Below, piece by piece: positions 8,649 to 18,181 of a stretch of DNA of 64,000 bases (position 1 is the first letter of the stretch; each line of letters starts with the position of its first letter). The notes under the pieces are model-generated. The model was not told the origin of the DNA. It was given only the letters and a program-made list of their open reading frames with translations, and did no database searches. The translations under genes were made by a program, and so were the position numbers. The stretch is from Vibrio gallaecicus (lineage in GTDB: Bacteria; Pseudomonadota; Gammaproteobacteria; Enterobacterales; Vibrionaceae), in contig NZ_AP025491.1 of NCBI RefSeq assembly GCF_024347495.1, positions 1,674,001 to 1,738,000 on the forward strand. Direction: 5' to 3'.

Positions 8649-9488
8649 ATGGATATTGATGCGTTGAGAAGCTTTCTAGCGTTTGTTGAAACCAGCAGCT
8701 TTACCCGAGCAGCCAAGCAGATTAACCGCACCCAATCGGCGTTCAGTGCGCAAATGCGCAAGTTGGAAGAAGAGCTTGGTGTCACCCTGTTTGAGAAAGA
8801 AGGGCGAAATTTGGTGCTAAGTGAAGCTGGGCTAGCATTACGTTCTCATGCTGAACAGCTGGTGGCTTTACATAATAAAGCTTTGAAACAAGTGAAGCGT
8901 TACGAAAATAAACAACCACTTCGGCTGGGTTGCCCTGAAGATTACAACGATGCCATTCTTCCAAAAGTCATCCGTATTTTACAGCAGTCAGAACCAACGT
9001 GTTCTATCCAAATATTCAGCCAACCCAGCATTACACTGCGTGAATGGTTAGATGAAGGAAAGCTAGACGCGGCAATTCTGACTCGTGCTCCTGGCACTGA
9101 AGAAGGGTACTGGCTAACCAATGACGTAGGTGTGTGGATAAGCCATCCCGATTATGAGATTGATGAATCACAACCTTTACCGCTTGCGTTGTTTCAGACA
9201 GATTGCAAATACCACGGCGCGGCAGTTGATGTGCTGACCAAACAAGGCATCCCTTACCAATTGCTCGCATGTTGTAATACTGCCTCAGCATTGCGGGGAA
9301 TTGTTCAAGAAGGCCTAGCTATAGGTGTGCTGGGTAAATTGAGCACGACTTCGAACCTGAAAGTCTTAGATAATATGCCAGCATTACCCTCTGTGGATAT
9401 TGTTTTGGTTTTGGGCGTGAAGCCTCATCCAATATTAGATAAAGATGTCCTTGATCAGCTAGTGGAACTGACATCGTGTAAAGCATAG
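8649..9488 (+). CDS. LysR-type transcriptional regulator
   Basis: This 279-residue regulator has the LysR winged helix-turn-helix at residues 1-60 (LRSFLAFVETSSFTRAAKQI, then SAQMRKLEEELGVTLFEKEGR), a linker helix and a periplasmic-binding-like effector domain from about residue 90. It is divergent from the glutathione transferase gene and probably controls it. It is followed 52 bp later by a thioesterase gene on the same strand. The effector is unknown. Confidence 0.9.
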   Translation: MDIDALRSFLAFVETSSFTRAAKQINRTQSAFSAQMRKLEEELGVTLFEKEGRNLVLSEAGLALRSHAEQLVALHNKALKQVKRYENKQPLRLGCPEDYNDAILPKVIRILQQSEPTCSIQIFSQPSITLREWLDEGKLDAAILTRAPGTEEGYWLTNDVGVWISHPDYEIDESQPLPLALFQTDCKYHGAAVDVLTKQGIPYQLLACCNTASALRGIVQEGLAIGVLGKLSTTSNLKVLDNMPALPSVDIVLVLGVKPHPILDKDVLDQLVELTSCKA

Positions 9489-9540
9489 AAACCTGCACTT
9501 TTTTCATACTCTTATATACTTTGTAAAAAGGGAGAGGAGT

Positions 9541-10014
9541 ATGACTAAACCAATGATGTTTCAAGACCAAATTCCAAATAACCATTGCTACGGGTGCGGT
9601 GCAGAAAACCCTGATGGGCTGCAAATCAAAAGTTATTGGACAGAGGAAGATGCCTCTTCTTGTGTTTTTATGCCATCTTCCCATCACTCAGCAGGACCTC
9701 TCCACTTTCTTAACGGCGGTATAATTTCCACAATTATCGATTGTCACTGTGTCTGTACAGCCATTGCGAAAGGCTACCAATTGGCAGGGCGTTCAATTGG
9801 TGAAGGTGAAACCATTTGGTTTGCCACGGGGAAATTAGATGTCTCGTTTTTAAAGCCTGTCGCGATAGATTGTGAAGTCGAATTGCAGGCAACGATTCAA
9901 GAAGCCAAAGAGAATAAAATCACAATAGATTGCCAGTTATTATCAAAAGAGGTTGTATGCGCCACAGCAAATGTGGTGGCGGTCAGAGTGCCGAATGAAT
10001 GGCTGGGGAATTAG
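9541..10014 (+). CDS. PaaI-type hotdog-fold thioesterase
   Basis: The 157-residue protein has a hotdog fold and probably hydrolyses an acyl-CoA thioester. The helix and turn HFLNGGIISTIIDCHCVC match the central HGG(A/I)-type segment of PaaI-like enzymes, and the following strands (GKLDVSFLKPVAID) fit the family. An N-terminal CYGCGAENPDGL motif is common in one subgroup. A GGGAGAGG ribosome-binding site lies just upstream of 9541. It may be co-transcribed with the preceding LysR gene. Confidence 0.82.
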   Translation: MTKPMMFQDQIPNNHCYGCGAENPDGLQIKSYWTEEDASSCVFMPSSHHSAGPLHFLNGGIISTIIDCHCVCTAIAKGYQLAGRSIGEGETIWFATGKLDVSFLKPVAIDCEVELQATIQEAKENKITIDCQLLSKEVVCATANVVAVRVPNEWLGN

Positions 10015-10025
10015 TGATGAGCATA

Positions 10026-10057
10026 GAAAAATCGCGAGGTCGTAAGAACTCGCGATT
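10026..10057 (-). terminator. Terminator of the second glutathione transferase gene
   Basis: The 9-bp stem 10030-10038 / 10049-10057 (AATCGCGAG and its complement) is followed on the minus strand by a short run of T. The plus-strand side has no U-run, so it serves the minus-strand gene. Confidence 0.7.
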
Positions 10058-10135
10058 CAGGGGGGATCGAGTAACGGTAAGTGAATGGATTAAGCCTTTT
10101 CGGCAGTTTATCTCTACTAGAGCCGAGAGCCTTGG

Positions 10136-10801
10136 TTACGCTACTTCTTTATTGTCTTTTAAGCTTGCTAAGTAAGTATTGGTTAGGTAAAAACCACTAA
10201 ACTTCTCAACAAAATCAGCTGGAACTGTCTTAGCCGTTAGACCCGATTCAATTAATGCCGCTTGCCATTTTTGGACTTTAGGGAAACCATCTAGCATGTC
10301 GTAGCCTGAGTGATTTTTGATAACCGATGCTCGGTGAAGTAGTGGTAGCCATGCAATATCTACGTTAGACACATAGTCACCTTTGAAGAATGGCGTATCA
10401 CCGAGTTTTCCTTCCGCTTTTGCGAAGGCTTTAGCAAGGTTAGTAAGACGAGTTTCAAAGGTCTCTTTGTCTTTACTGGCCATGGTGCCACATTGAGGCA
10501 TGTAGTGCTTACTTGCTTGATAAGACCATGCTCGATCTAATGCTTTTTGCTCTGCGGATACTTCCTCGATTGGTGCGTATTTATCATCCAAGTATTCAAC
10601 AATCGCATCAGACTCAAACAGCACCGTGTCATTTTCTGTGACTAAAACTGGCACTTGACCATTTGGTGAAATATCTAAGAACCATTGAGGCTTGTTATTC
10701 AGTTCGATGTATTCGATTTCAAACGGAACATTTTTCATAACAAGCGCACCCATAACACGTTGTACAAAGGGGCAATTCTTAAAGCTAATCAATTTAACCA
10801 T
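10136..10801 (-). CDS. Glutathione S-transferase family protein with cysteine active site
   Basis: This is a 221-residue transferase or reductase with an N-terminal thioredoxin-like domain. FKNCPFVQRV near residue 10 carries a CPF motif typical of omega-like or dehydroascorbate-reductase-like members that use cysteine rather than serine or tyrosine. SPNGQVPVLV holds the cis-proline, and ESDAIVEYLDDKY contacts glutathione. The C-terminal half is helical. It appears monocistronic, with a good terminator at 10026-10057. Confidence 0.85.
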   Translation of the reverse strand: MVKLISFKNCPFVQRVMGALVMKNVPFEIEYIELNNKPQWFLDISPNGQVPVLVTENDTVLFESDAIVEYLDDKYAPIEEVSAEQKALDRAWSYQASKHYMPQCGTMASKDKETFETRLTNLAKAFAKAEGKLGDTPFFKGDYVSNVDIAWLPLLHRASVIKNHSGYDMLDGFPKVQKWQAALIESGLTAKTVPADFVEKFSGFYLTNTYLASLKDNKEVA

Positions 10802-11120
10802 GGTTTTTCTCCGAAATTATTCATTATTTTGTAGTTGCACCCTTAAGACGGTGACCAACAAGAAAAGACGAAATTAATAACAATAAATGTCAGATTAATT
10901 TTTATTATTGGTTTAGTTTGTTTGATTTCATAGGCTTATGGGCTGGTTGATTTTTGATAGTTATTGCTCCAGAGTGCGCGGAGTCTTAAGTCAATCAGAT
11001 AACCGAACGAGGTAATCTGAAAGGTTGAAGAAAAGTCGACCATAATGGCTGTAAAAGAAGCGTATTAGCATTAGAATATGCGAATGCCATACTATTATTT
11101 GTAATGCTTGAGATTTTATA

Positions 11121-13328
11121 ATGAATAATTCGTACCCCTCGCTGTTTACTGGCCGTTCGACATTAAATTTTACTCTATCAAGTGTTGCCACCGCTTTTTT
11201 ACTCTTGCTGAGCTTCCAACTTTCCTTTTGGTTTACGCTTGAAGCCGATAGAGTGCATGTTATTTCGTTGACCGCTGGTTTAGTTTCCGCCCTTCTTCTT
11301 CGTTACCGAAAACAAGCTTTGCTTGGCATAATTTCAGGGCTCGCTTTACACTATTTGTTCATTTCACAGCGCGGGCTCGCGGTTGCCTTAACTTTCTCGT
11401 TTGCATTGCCATTAGTCATGATGCTGTTTTCAGAACTGTTTCTTTATGTCCAAAAACGGCTATCTGATAAAAACCTCACTCTTGTTGCAATTGCCTACAC
11501 AGGTTTGATGATCGTGCTTTATCCGATTATCAATACTCTAGTAATGACGTTGATTGCATACATGTATGATTACCCGCTAATGACGGACTTAAATTATTAC
11601 GGTTACGCTATTTTAAGCGGTTCGATGACGCAGTTAGTCTTAACTCCCTTGCTGTATTTTATGTTGGCGTTTGCTTCGGTTGAGGGAGGGAAAAATTTGC
11701 TTTCGCTCAACCGCGCTATGTATGAACAATCTAATCGTTCAAAGCTTCACTGGTACTGGTTGGGAGCGATAGGCTTAGTGCTATTAACTGCGTTTGGAGC
11801 TAAAAATCATGTTACCTCTAGTGCACTTTCCGTATTAATTATGCCGATTGTTGGATTAGGGTTAGGGCAATTTGGCTTTATTCTACCTGCAATTTTTACC
11901 GCGATAATTGTGCTGTTTAATGTTGCTAGAGCGGTCAGTGCCTACGAACAGCAGTTAATTGATAGTAGTGTTTTCTATGGTTTGATTGTGGTGCTGTTCT
12001 CACTGTGTGTGACTATTTTCTTGATGATCACGCAAGCCATCAAAAACTACCTCACGAATAAAGCGGCAATCGAGTCTGAGCGTAGGGACCCATATACGCG
12101 CTTGTATACGCTTGCACAACTTAAAGTAGATGCTAAAGCCTTCCCAGAGGTCCCTGTGCTTGCTGTGATCGATCTTTCTCAAGTATCAAGGCGCGTAAAA
12201 GCGTTAGGGTTGGCTGAAAAAAGTGAGTTACTCAAGCAACTCAGCGAGTTCCTACAAGAGAACAATCGCTTATGTCACCAAGGTTATGTTGCTCCATTTA
12301 CTACATCATTACTCTACCTTTTACCCAAAAATTCAGGCTTAGATAATGAGCTTGAACAGCTGCATAATCAGCTAGGAGAGTTTTCTTTTGATTGGAATAA
12401 CCGCTCGATAAAAATCCTTGAACCTCAAGTGCGTTATGTGTTCCTTGATACCGATTTAGAATTCGAACAAGTGGTGTCACAGCTTTGTTCACGAACCATT
12501 GATATCCACTCGCAAAGCCCTATTTCGCAAGTCATTCTATCCAGTGGGGCTGATCCTTCTATTCGTAAATTAAGTCAGATTCAAGCTGCGTTTGATGAAG
12601 ATGAATTTGAGCTGTATTGCCAACCATATCGAAACTTACAGAACCCTGAAAGTTCAGAACTCTCATTTGAAGTCTTGTTACGTTTGCCAAAGCAAGGCGG
12701 TGATGTGTTAGCGCCTGCGGATTTTTTTCCTTTGATTAATGAGTTTGGTTTAGAAGTAGAGCTCGATAAGTGGGTAATCAGAAATACCTTTAAACAGCTT
12801 TCGAAGCATGTGAACCAATGGGAAAGCATTGATCGATGTGGCATCAACCTGACAGCGCAGGCATTAATGCAGCTCGATTTTGATCATTACATTTTAGATT
12901 GTGCAAAAGAATTTGATATTCCGTTAAATAAGATTTGTTTTGAAATAACCGAAAGCATGCCTTTGACCAACGAATGTTTGGTTATCGACAACCTTACTCG
13001 CCTGCAGTCTTTTGGCTGCACTATTGCGCTTGATGACTTTGGTACTGGCTATGCTTCGTTTGATTATTTACGCCGTATCCCCGTTGATATTCTAAAAATA
13101 GATGGCTCATTCGTTAAAAACATTAATACGGATGAAACCGACCGAGCCATCGTAAAAAACATCAGCCATATTGCCCAAAATATGGGGTTATTGACGGTCG
13201 CTGAGTTTGTTGAAACTGAGTCTCACGCTGAATTGCTGACAACGTTAGAAGTGGTGTACGCCCAAGGTTTTGGGATCGCGAAACCTAGACCGCTTATTGA
13301 CGAACTGCAGAAACATTGTGGTCATTGA
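11121..13328 (+). CDS. Membrane-bound EAL-domain c-di-GMP phosphodiesterase with degenerate GGDEF domain
   Basis: The 735-residue protein likely degrades cyclic di-GMP at the inner membrane. Residues from about 15 to 320 hold roughly eight membrane helices of a MASE-like sensor region. A GGDEF-like domain follows (about 325-480), but it has no GGDEF or GGEEF; the matching stretch reads VAPFTTSLLYLLP, so cyclase activity is not expected. The EAL domain (about 490-730) is complete: E517 in EVLLR, the Asn of INLTA, EITES, D638-D639 in DDFGTG, the Lys of ILKIDGSF, E695 in AEFVE and the Gln of YAQGFG. The gene stands alone, and tandem repeats follow its stop. Confidence 0.88.
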   Translation: MNNSYPSLFTGRSTLNFTLSSVATAFLLLLSFQLSFWFTLEADRVHVISLTAGLVSALLLRYRKQALLGIISGLALHYLFISQRGLAVALTFSFALPLVMMLFSELFLYVQKRLSDKNLTLVAIAYTGLMIVLYPIINTLVMTLIAYMYDYPLMTDLNYYGYAILSGSMTQLVLTPLLYFMLAFASVEGGKNLLSLNRAMYEQSNRSKLHWYWLGAIGLVLLTAFGAKNHVTSSALSVLIMPIVGLGLGQFGFILPAIFTAIIVLFNVARAVSAYEQQLIDSSVFYGLIVVLFSLCVTIFLMITQAIKNYLTNKAAIESERRDPYTRLYTLAQLKVDAKAFPEVPVLAVIDLSQVSRRVKALGLAEKSELLKQLSEFLQENNRLCHQGYVAPFTTSLLYLLPKNSGLDNELEQLHNQLGEFSFDWNNRSIKILEPQVRYVFLDTDLEFEQVVSQLCSRTIDIHSQSPISQVILSSGADPSIRKLSQIQAAFDEDEFELYCQPYRNLQNPESSELSFEVLLRLPKQGGDVLAPADFFPLINEFGLEVELDKWVIRNTFKQLSKHVNQWESIDRCGINLTAQALMQLDFDHYILDCAKEFDIPLNKICFEITESMPLTNECLVIDNLTRLQSFGCTIALDDFGTGYASFDYLRRIPVDILKIDGSFVKNINTDETDRAIVKNISHIAQNMGLLTVAEFVETESHAELLTTLEVVYAQGFGIAKPRPLIDELQKHCGH

Positions 13329-13347
13329 CCAGATTAATATGCTTCTA

Positions 13348-13423
13348 AAGGCTAATGCAAAATGGCTGGAAGTTTGCACATTGACGGGAAGTTTGCTCAT
13401 TGGCTTGAGGTTCGCAAACTGGC
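13348..13423 (+). repeat. 19-bp tandem repeat, 3 clear units plus 1 degenerate
   Basis: Units at 13367-13385, 13386-13404 and 13405-13423 share a core like GGAAGTTTGCNCATTGGC. A weaker copy lies at 13348-13366. The array begins about 20 bases after the stop codon of the EAL gene. Confidence 0.65.
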
Positions 13424-13496
13424 TTAAATTGGCATAAGCTTTAGGTACAGGCTTTCGCATGTGTTTTGCTTTTACAGTCGCTTCTAGTCCTGAGAA

Positions 13497-13552
13497 TTCA
13501 GCCTATAAATCTCAGTCGATAAAGCTAAGTTGATAAAGCTCAGCGCAGAAAT
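13497..13552 (+). repeat. 14-bp tandem repeat, 4 units
   Basis: Four head-to-tail 14-bp units start at 13497, 13511, 13525 and 13539. The clearest are CTCAGTCGATAAAG and CTAAGTTGATAAAG. The words TCGATAA and CTCAG recur in the separate 14-bp array at 36055-36124. Confidence 0.6.
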
Positions 13553-13779
13553 TAAATTTTTTGAACAAACTAGCCAAATATAGCTTCAGCATACTTAATG
13601 GCTAGTTTAGAAGGTGTTAGGTCTGGTGAGTCATTTTCCTTAAAATCCTTAACTGTCTCACTTTTGATAATTAAGTAAATTGCATTAGTAAAACCACCAG
13701 ATCTAATCTATAGAAGTGTCATCAATAACTTATTTGCATGAGTTTGTGTGTAATTAAAAGTACGGGTGATGACTTGATT
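13553..13779. other. Leader of the Tad-like gene cluster with an inverted repeat
   Basis: AAACTAGCCA (13567-13576) and its exact complement (13599-13608) flank a 22-base loop. The region is AT-rich and presumably carries the promoter of the three Tad-like genes. No ORF is supported apart from a possible 14-codon N-terminal extension from ATG 13738. Confidence 0.4.
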
Positions 13780-14412
13780 ATGAAAGCCCTTTTCAACCCC
13801 CCCAAAGTTTATCTTACTAAGAAGTATGACTCTTTAATTGAGCAACCGTTGGCTCTCTATAAAGAGCCTTTTACCGCTGCCTCAAACCTCAACTACACAT
13901 CACAAAGCCAAACTGTGGGAAGTGTCACTGCGAAAAGCACATCCATAAGAAAAGTTGCCGTAGCCAATAAGGATAAACAGAGCGGTATTGCCGTGATTGA
14001 ATTTACCGCGGTCGTTGCTTTTTTCTTAACTCTTATCCTAACGATCATTGATATAGGTATGTACGGTTACGTCAAACTCACCATGCAAAATGCTGTGAGA
14101 GAAGGGGCGCGATATGCAGTGACAGGTCAGTCAGGGCTAGACCCAGATGCTTCTAGTAACCGAGAAGCGGCAATCATCCAAAAAATGACTAACTCATCAA
14201 ACGGCTTGTTCTCACAAGTTATCGAAGTCGATGAAATACGCGTTGAAGATCTTGATGGTAATGCGGTAACAGGCTTTGGTGGCCCTGGTGATCTTATAGC
14301 AATCCACTTAGATTGTGAGTGGGCAACATCGAGCCCTTATATATTACCTTTTGTTGACGATGGTACTTACAAATTCACGGTCAGCGCCGCGATGAAAAAC
14401 GAGCTGTTTTAG
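13780..14412 (+). CDS. TadE-like pseudopilin
   Basis: This protein has one membrane segment preceded by the TadE signature QSGIAVIEFTAVVAFFLTLI, then MQNAVREGARYAVTG, typical of minor pseudopilins of Flp/Tad pili. The extracytoplasmic tail has a DLDGNAVTGFGGPGD segment. The N-terminal part before the signature is unusually long (about 70 residues or more), so the true start is unclear. ATG 13738 has no ribosome-binding site, and ATG 13780 has a weak GGGTGATG upstream. The three genes from here to 16487 form an operon. Confidence 0.75.
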   Translation: MKALFNPPKVYLTKKYDSLIEQPLALYKEPFTAASNLNYTSQSQTVGSVTAKSTSIRKVAVANKDKQSGIAVIEFTAVVAFFLTLILTIIDIGMYGYVKLTMQNAVREGARYAVTGQSGLDPDASSNREAAIIQKMTNSSNGLFSQVIEVDEIRVEDLDGNAVTGFGGPGDLIAIHLDCEWATSSPYILPFVDDGTYKFTVSAAMKNELF

Positions 14413-14420
14413 GTGTACTT

Positions 14421-15014
14421 ATGTCTAATCACTTTTCCTCTTCTTTAGCTCATTCCCAAGCCAGTCACCTCAAATCTGTTTACTCAAAACAGCGTGGTTT
14501 TGCGGCGGTTGAAACCGTTATTGTTAGCCCTGTTTTGTTACTGATTCTTGTCGGGTTGATTGAATTAATTCAAATGATTCAGGCGAACTATTTAATCATA
14601 AGTGTGAGTAGAGAAGGGGCGAATATCATTTCTAGGAGTAGCACTGAAACTCCACAAGACATTATGGATATTGTTGCTAGTACAAGCTCCCCATTAGATT
14701 TGAGTACGGACGGAAATATCTATATCACTTTAGTTGTTGGTCAAGATGATGATGATCCTTATGTAAGTAGCCAGCACCGATGGGATGATTTTGGTTACTC
14801 CGTGGACAGTGGTACATGGGGTGATTGTGCCAATTGGGATAACGACGATCAATGTGAGTTGGATGAAGATAATCTGCCTACTTTATCTAACTTTGCGATT
14901 GATTTAGGAGAAGGGGAATCTGTCTACGTTGTTGAAGTTTTGTATGAATACAACCCGGCTTTCAGCTTCTTTTTAGAAAGTGGTGTTTCAATAACTGATA
15001 CCACTTATTTATAG
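14421..15014 (+). CDS. TadE/TadF-like pseudopilin
   Basis: The 197-residue protein begins eight bases after the previous stop codon. After about 28 polar residues it has RGFAAVETVIVSPVLLLILV, the pseudopilin motif with the conserved Glu five residues into the hydrophobic segment, then SVSREGANIISRSS, as in TadE/TadF proteins. The C-terminal 100 residues are acidic (DDDDPYV, CELDEDN) and have two cysteines that could form a disulfide. It probably cooperates with its two neighbours at the cell envelope. Confidence 0.75.
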   Translation: MSNHFSSSLAHSQASHLKSVYSKQRGFAAVETVIVSPVLLLILVGLIELIQMIQANYLIISVSREGANIISRSSTETPQDIMDIVASTSSPLDLSTDGNIYITLVVGQDDDDPYVSSQHRWDDFGYSVDSGTWGDCANWDNDDQCELDEDNLPTLSNFAIDLGEGESVYVVEVLYEYNPAFSFFLESGVSITDTTYL

Positions 15015-15107
15015 AATTTACAGGTCGCAAAGCGACAGGTCATAAGAGCTTCTTGCTTATAGAAGACACTGGTTCATAAAGCTATGGGCTTATAGAAGGT
15101 ACAGGTT
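15009..15107 (+). repeat. Degenerate repeat region with the word GCTTATAGAAG
   Basis: GCTTATAGAAG occurs at 15055 and 15088, 33 bases apart, and a partial copy overlaps the stop codon at 15009. ACAGGT words recur between them. The unit is irregular. Confidence 0.45.
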
Positions 15108-16487
15108 ATGAAGAAGTTACCTCCAATAAAATGGAAACGTTCAAAAGGGTTAGTCGCAGTACTGACCATTCTTACGTTACCACTTTTACTTGCCGTTATT
15201 GGTTTAGCTGTGGATACCGGTCGTACTTTCTTAGTAAAAGCGAAGCTGTTCTCTGCGGTCGATGCGGCAAGTATTGCGGCTGCTAGGGCGGTTGCAAATG
15301 GTGAAGATGCAGGGCGAGAAGCCGCCAACCGATATTTTTCCGCAAATATGCCCGCTGATTTTCATAACAGTACCGCTACCTTAAATAATGTGAACTATGG
15401 GTATGATGAGTTTGGCAATATTTCAATCGATATTGACGCCACAGTAGAAGTGCAGAACCTGTTTTTAGGAATACTAGGTTTTGATAGCTTTGAATCGCAT
15501 GTTGAAGCTCAGTCTGTTCGGCGACCTGTAGATCTGGTCTTAGTCATTGATAACACAACTTCTCTACGTTACGGCAGCATTGGCGATGTCACCCAAGATG
15601 TGGTGGATCGATCGAAATCATTTGTAGAAAATTTTCATGAAAGCTTCGACCGTATTTCATTAGTTAAATTTGCCTTCGGGGCGCAAGTTCCTGTTGAGTT
15701 TACTGACGCAAGAGGGCACAGCCGCTCGGATATCACCACCGCAATAGATGCGTTCAGCTTTGGGAGCTTTTGGAACGCTCAATATACTAATGCATCTGAG
15801 GGGATGTACCGTGCGCTTGATGAGATGAGAAATGTTTCTAATCCTGCGAACTTAAAGGTCATCGTATTTTTTACGGATGGCGCACCAAATACATTCGCCT
15901 CTCACTTTGAGTTTTCTGATGGTAATACCTACGCGGGTGCAATTCGTACTAACGATGAAAGCAGCGGCACCCCTTATGGACTGTGGCGGCATGACTCGAT
16001 GGCAACAAGACTATCTGGGGATGGGTATTCTGGTAGTTCTATTTACACGGACTTGGAAGAATTGCCTGACCATTATAATCCGCATGATGAAGATGAAGCT
16101 GAGTTTAAAGTATTGAATCCAAGTCACACGGTGAGACCCGTAACACAGTACACAACCCACAGTACCAGCCAGCTTTTTACCAGAGTGAATCGAGTCGCGC
16201 GTAACTTAGTGGAAGACATGGCTGAAGCCGCAAGGCTAGAAGGTACTTATGTGTTTACGCTTGGGCTCGGATCATCGTTAACTTCGACCTCAGGACCTGA
16301 TGGTGAGTATGGGGAAGATCTTCTTCTGAGAATGGCAAATGATCCTGCAATGTTGGATGATGCTGATCTCGCCAGTGATTATAAATCGGATCAGTTAGAA
16401 GGGGTATATTGCCATGCTGTTGATGAAGAAGCGCTAGGTCCATGCTTTGATCAAATGCTGGATGTGATTATCCGTTTAACTATGTAG
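15108..16487 (+). CDS. TadG-like protein with von Willebrand factor A domain
   Basis: The 459-residue protein has an N-terminal TadG segment (KRSKGLVAVLTILTLPLLLA, then VDTGRTFLVKAKLFSAVDAA). A vWA domain starts near residue 140 with VDLVLVIDNTTS. This is a D-x-T/S-x-S metal-ion site in which the second position is Thr. VFFTDGAPNT later in the domain is the second metal-site strand. Such TadG proteins sit at the envelope and are thought to support Tad pilus assembly or adhesion. It is the third gene of the Tad-like operon and is followed by a terminator. Confidence 0.82.
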   Translation: MKKLPPIKWKRSKGLVAVLTILTLPLLLAVIGLAVDTGRTFLVKAKLFSAVDAASIAAARAVANGEDAGREAANRYFSANMPADFHNSTATLNNVNYGYDEFGNISIDIDATVEVQNLFLGILGFDSFESHVEAQSVRRPVDLVLVIDNTTSLRYGSIGDVTQDVVDRSKSFVENFHESFDRISLVKFAFGAQVPVEFTDARGHSRSDITTAIDAFSFGSFWNAQYTNASEGMYRALDEMRNVSNPANLKVIVFFTDGAPNTFASHFEFSDGNTYAGAIRTNDESSGTPYGLWRHDSMATRLSGDGYSGSSIYTDLEELPDHYNPHDEDEAEFKVLNPSHTVRPVTQYTTHSTSQLFTRVNRVARNLVEDMAEAARLEGTYVFTLGLGSSLTSTSGPDGEYGEDLLLRMANDPAMLDDADLASDYKSDQLEGVYCHAVDEEALGPCFDQMLDVIIRLTM

Positions 16488-16574
16488 CGAGGGTTACGTC
16501 ATGAGGCGAGTGAAAGCTGCCGTGAGGAATAAACCAGCTTTCGCTAACTTACGAATTTGCACAAAATAAAATCG

Positions 16575-16607
16575 GAACATAATTACCAAGTTATGTTCTG
16601 TTTTTTG
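16575..16607 (+). terminator. Rho-independent terminator of the Tad-like operon
   Basis: GAACATAA (16575-16582) pairs with 16591-16598, followed by TGTTTTTT. Confidence 0.82.
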
Positions 16608-16707
16608 TTCCTCTATTTCCCATTAACCTATCTGTATTGAATTGTTCGGTACTGAAAACCATCAGTACTGAAACGAACAGTCTCGAAATTAATGGGAATA
16701 CTTGAGA

Positions 16708-17097
16708 ATGAAAATTGAACATATCGCGATTTGGACCAACCAACTTGAAACATTAAAAGATTTCTACATCAAATACTTTAATGCCACAGCCAACGATAAA
16801 TACTTTAATCCTAAGAAGAAGTTCTCCTCTTACTTCTTGTCTTTCGAGAGCGGTAGCCGTTTAGAGATCATGGAAATGCCTTCTATTCCTCAGTCTCAAG
16901 ACGACCGATATGAACAGTTTACCGGTTTTATCCATATGGCGATTTCTTTAGGCTCAGAAGAAGCGGTAGATGAGCTCACAGTACGCTTAGTGGAAGATGG
17001 ATATGAGAAGATTGACGGCCCGAGACGCACTGGTGACGGCTACTATGAAAGTTGCGTGTTTGATCCAGATGGCAATCGACTGGAATTGACGGCTTAA
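16708..17097 (+). CDS. VOC (glyoxalase/bleomycin resistance) family protein
   Basis: The 129-residue protein is one vicinal-oxygen-chelate unit of two babbab modules. MKIEHIAIWTNQLETLKDFY supplies the first metal ligand (His5) and FEDPDGNRLEL-like SCVFDPDGNRLELTA the last (Glu). The reaction cannot be told from this fold. I prefer ATG 16708 to the TTG at 16702. It converges with the EamA gene. An 11-bp perfect inverted repeat (17148-17158 with 17174-17184) between them may act as a terminator, although no strong U-run follows it. Confidence 0.82.
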   Translation: MKIEHIAIWTNQLETLKDFYIKYFNATANDKYFNPKKKFSSYFLSFESGSRLEIMEMPSIPQSQDDRYEQFTGFIHMAISLGSEEAVDELTVRLVEDGYEKIDGPRRTGDGYYESCVFDPDGNRLELTA

Positions 17098-17194
17098 TCA
17101 AACTTTCATTGTGAGTCTTTTACTTCCTAATTAATCCTTCTATTCGTGCGCTCAAGATAATAAAGCTCAGACAATCTTGAGCGCGTAATTCGTA

Positions 17195-18121
17195 CTATTT
17201 TGAAAGGCGATTTTTTAATGTTTTGCGGAACACGAACGGAATCAGTGCGCTGATTATAATGATGACAGCGCCTCCAAGTGCCGGTGTATTTGGTAATTCT
17301 GAAAACAGAAAGTAGCCGAGTAACATGGAATAAATCATCTGAGAGTATTCCACGTTAGAAACGACATTCGCTTCCCCCCATTTATAAGCAGTTACGCCAA
17401 ACCACTGACCAATTGATGAAATCACGCCAACCAACACAAGTAATGTCAGTTCAGTGATGGTTGGCCATTGCCACGCCAAAATACTTGGAATTAGGGTGAC
17501 TAATCCTACAAAAATAGCTTGGTATGCGAGTACAACGACTTTGCTCTCAACAACCGACATTTTCCTCACGCAGATCACTGCTACAGCCGCGCCTAATGCC
17601 GCTACTAAGCCCGTCCCTATATAAAACAACGAGTCACTGTCCATCGTAGGCTGTACTACTAGAAGCACTCCTATGAACCCTATAATGATCGTGATGATTC
17701 GCATCACTCCAACGGCTTCTGCGAGAAATAAGCGTGAAATAATGGCAACGAAAAGCACTTTCATAAAGCCTAATGCCGTGGCATCTGCAAACGGGATATT
17801 ACTGACGGTCAGGAAGCTGAAATACAATGCGATGAATGCGCCTGTTACTCGCATTGCATGCATCATGGGCATTTTCGGATGAGTCATCGCTTGCCAACTA
17901 CTGACGATGGATGGCATCAAAAGCGCCACAAAGACCAGTTGTCTGAAGAGTAGTATTTGGAAAATATCGATAGTTTGGCTCAAATCTCTAACAATCACGC
18001 CCACTAAAATAAACAGCGCATTAGAAATTAAAGCTAGCGTAATGCCTTTGGTTGGATCAGATAAGGAATGAAAATAAGATGTGAAAGGGGTTGGAACCAA
18101 GAATGTTTTTAAGTTAGACAT
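17195..18121 (-). CDS. EamA/DMT-superfamily transporter
   Basis: This 308-residue inner-membrane protein has ten predicted helices in two EamA repeats, with ALYFSFLTVSNIPFADATAL in the first and WFGVTAYKWGEANVVSNVEY in the second. Members export metabolites such as amino acids or nucleotides; the substrate is unknown. A polar stretch of about 26 residues precedes the first helix. The gene stands alone on the minus strand, upstream of a UspA gene read in the same direction, with a terminator between them. Confidence 0.85.
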   Translation of the reverse strand: MSNLKTFLVPTPFTSYFHSLSDPTKGITLALISNALFILVGVIVRDLSQTIDIFQILLFRQLVFVALLMPSIVSSWQAMTHPKMPMMHAMRVTGAFIALYFSFLTVSNIPFADATALGFMKVLFVAIISRLFLAEAVGVMRIITIIIGFIGVLLVVQPTMDSDSLFYIGTGLVAALGAAVAVICVRKMSVVESKVVVLAYQAIFVGLVTLIPSILAWQWPTITELTLLVLVGVISSIGQWFGVTAYKWGEANVVSNVEYSQMIYSMLLGYFLFSELPNTPALGGAVIIIISALIPFVFRKTLKNRLSK

Positions 18122-18181
18122 ATCGACCTCATGTAGTTAGAGGAAGAGCCTAAAGCCTACACTAGTAGACGGGTCAATGCA

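Noticed and set aside
9319..9687. 122-codon minus-strand ORF across the LysR end and thioesterase start
   Set aside because: It overlaps two well-supported genes on the other strand and has no motif or start signal.
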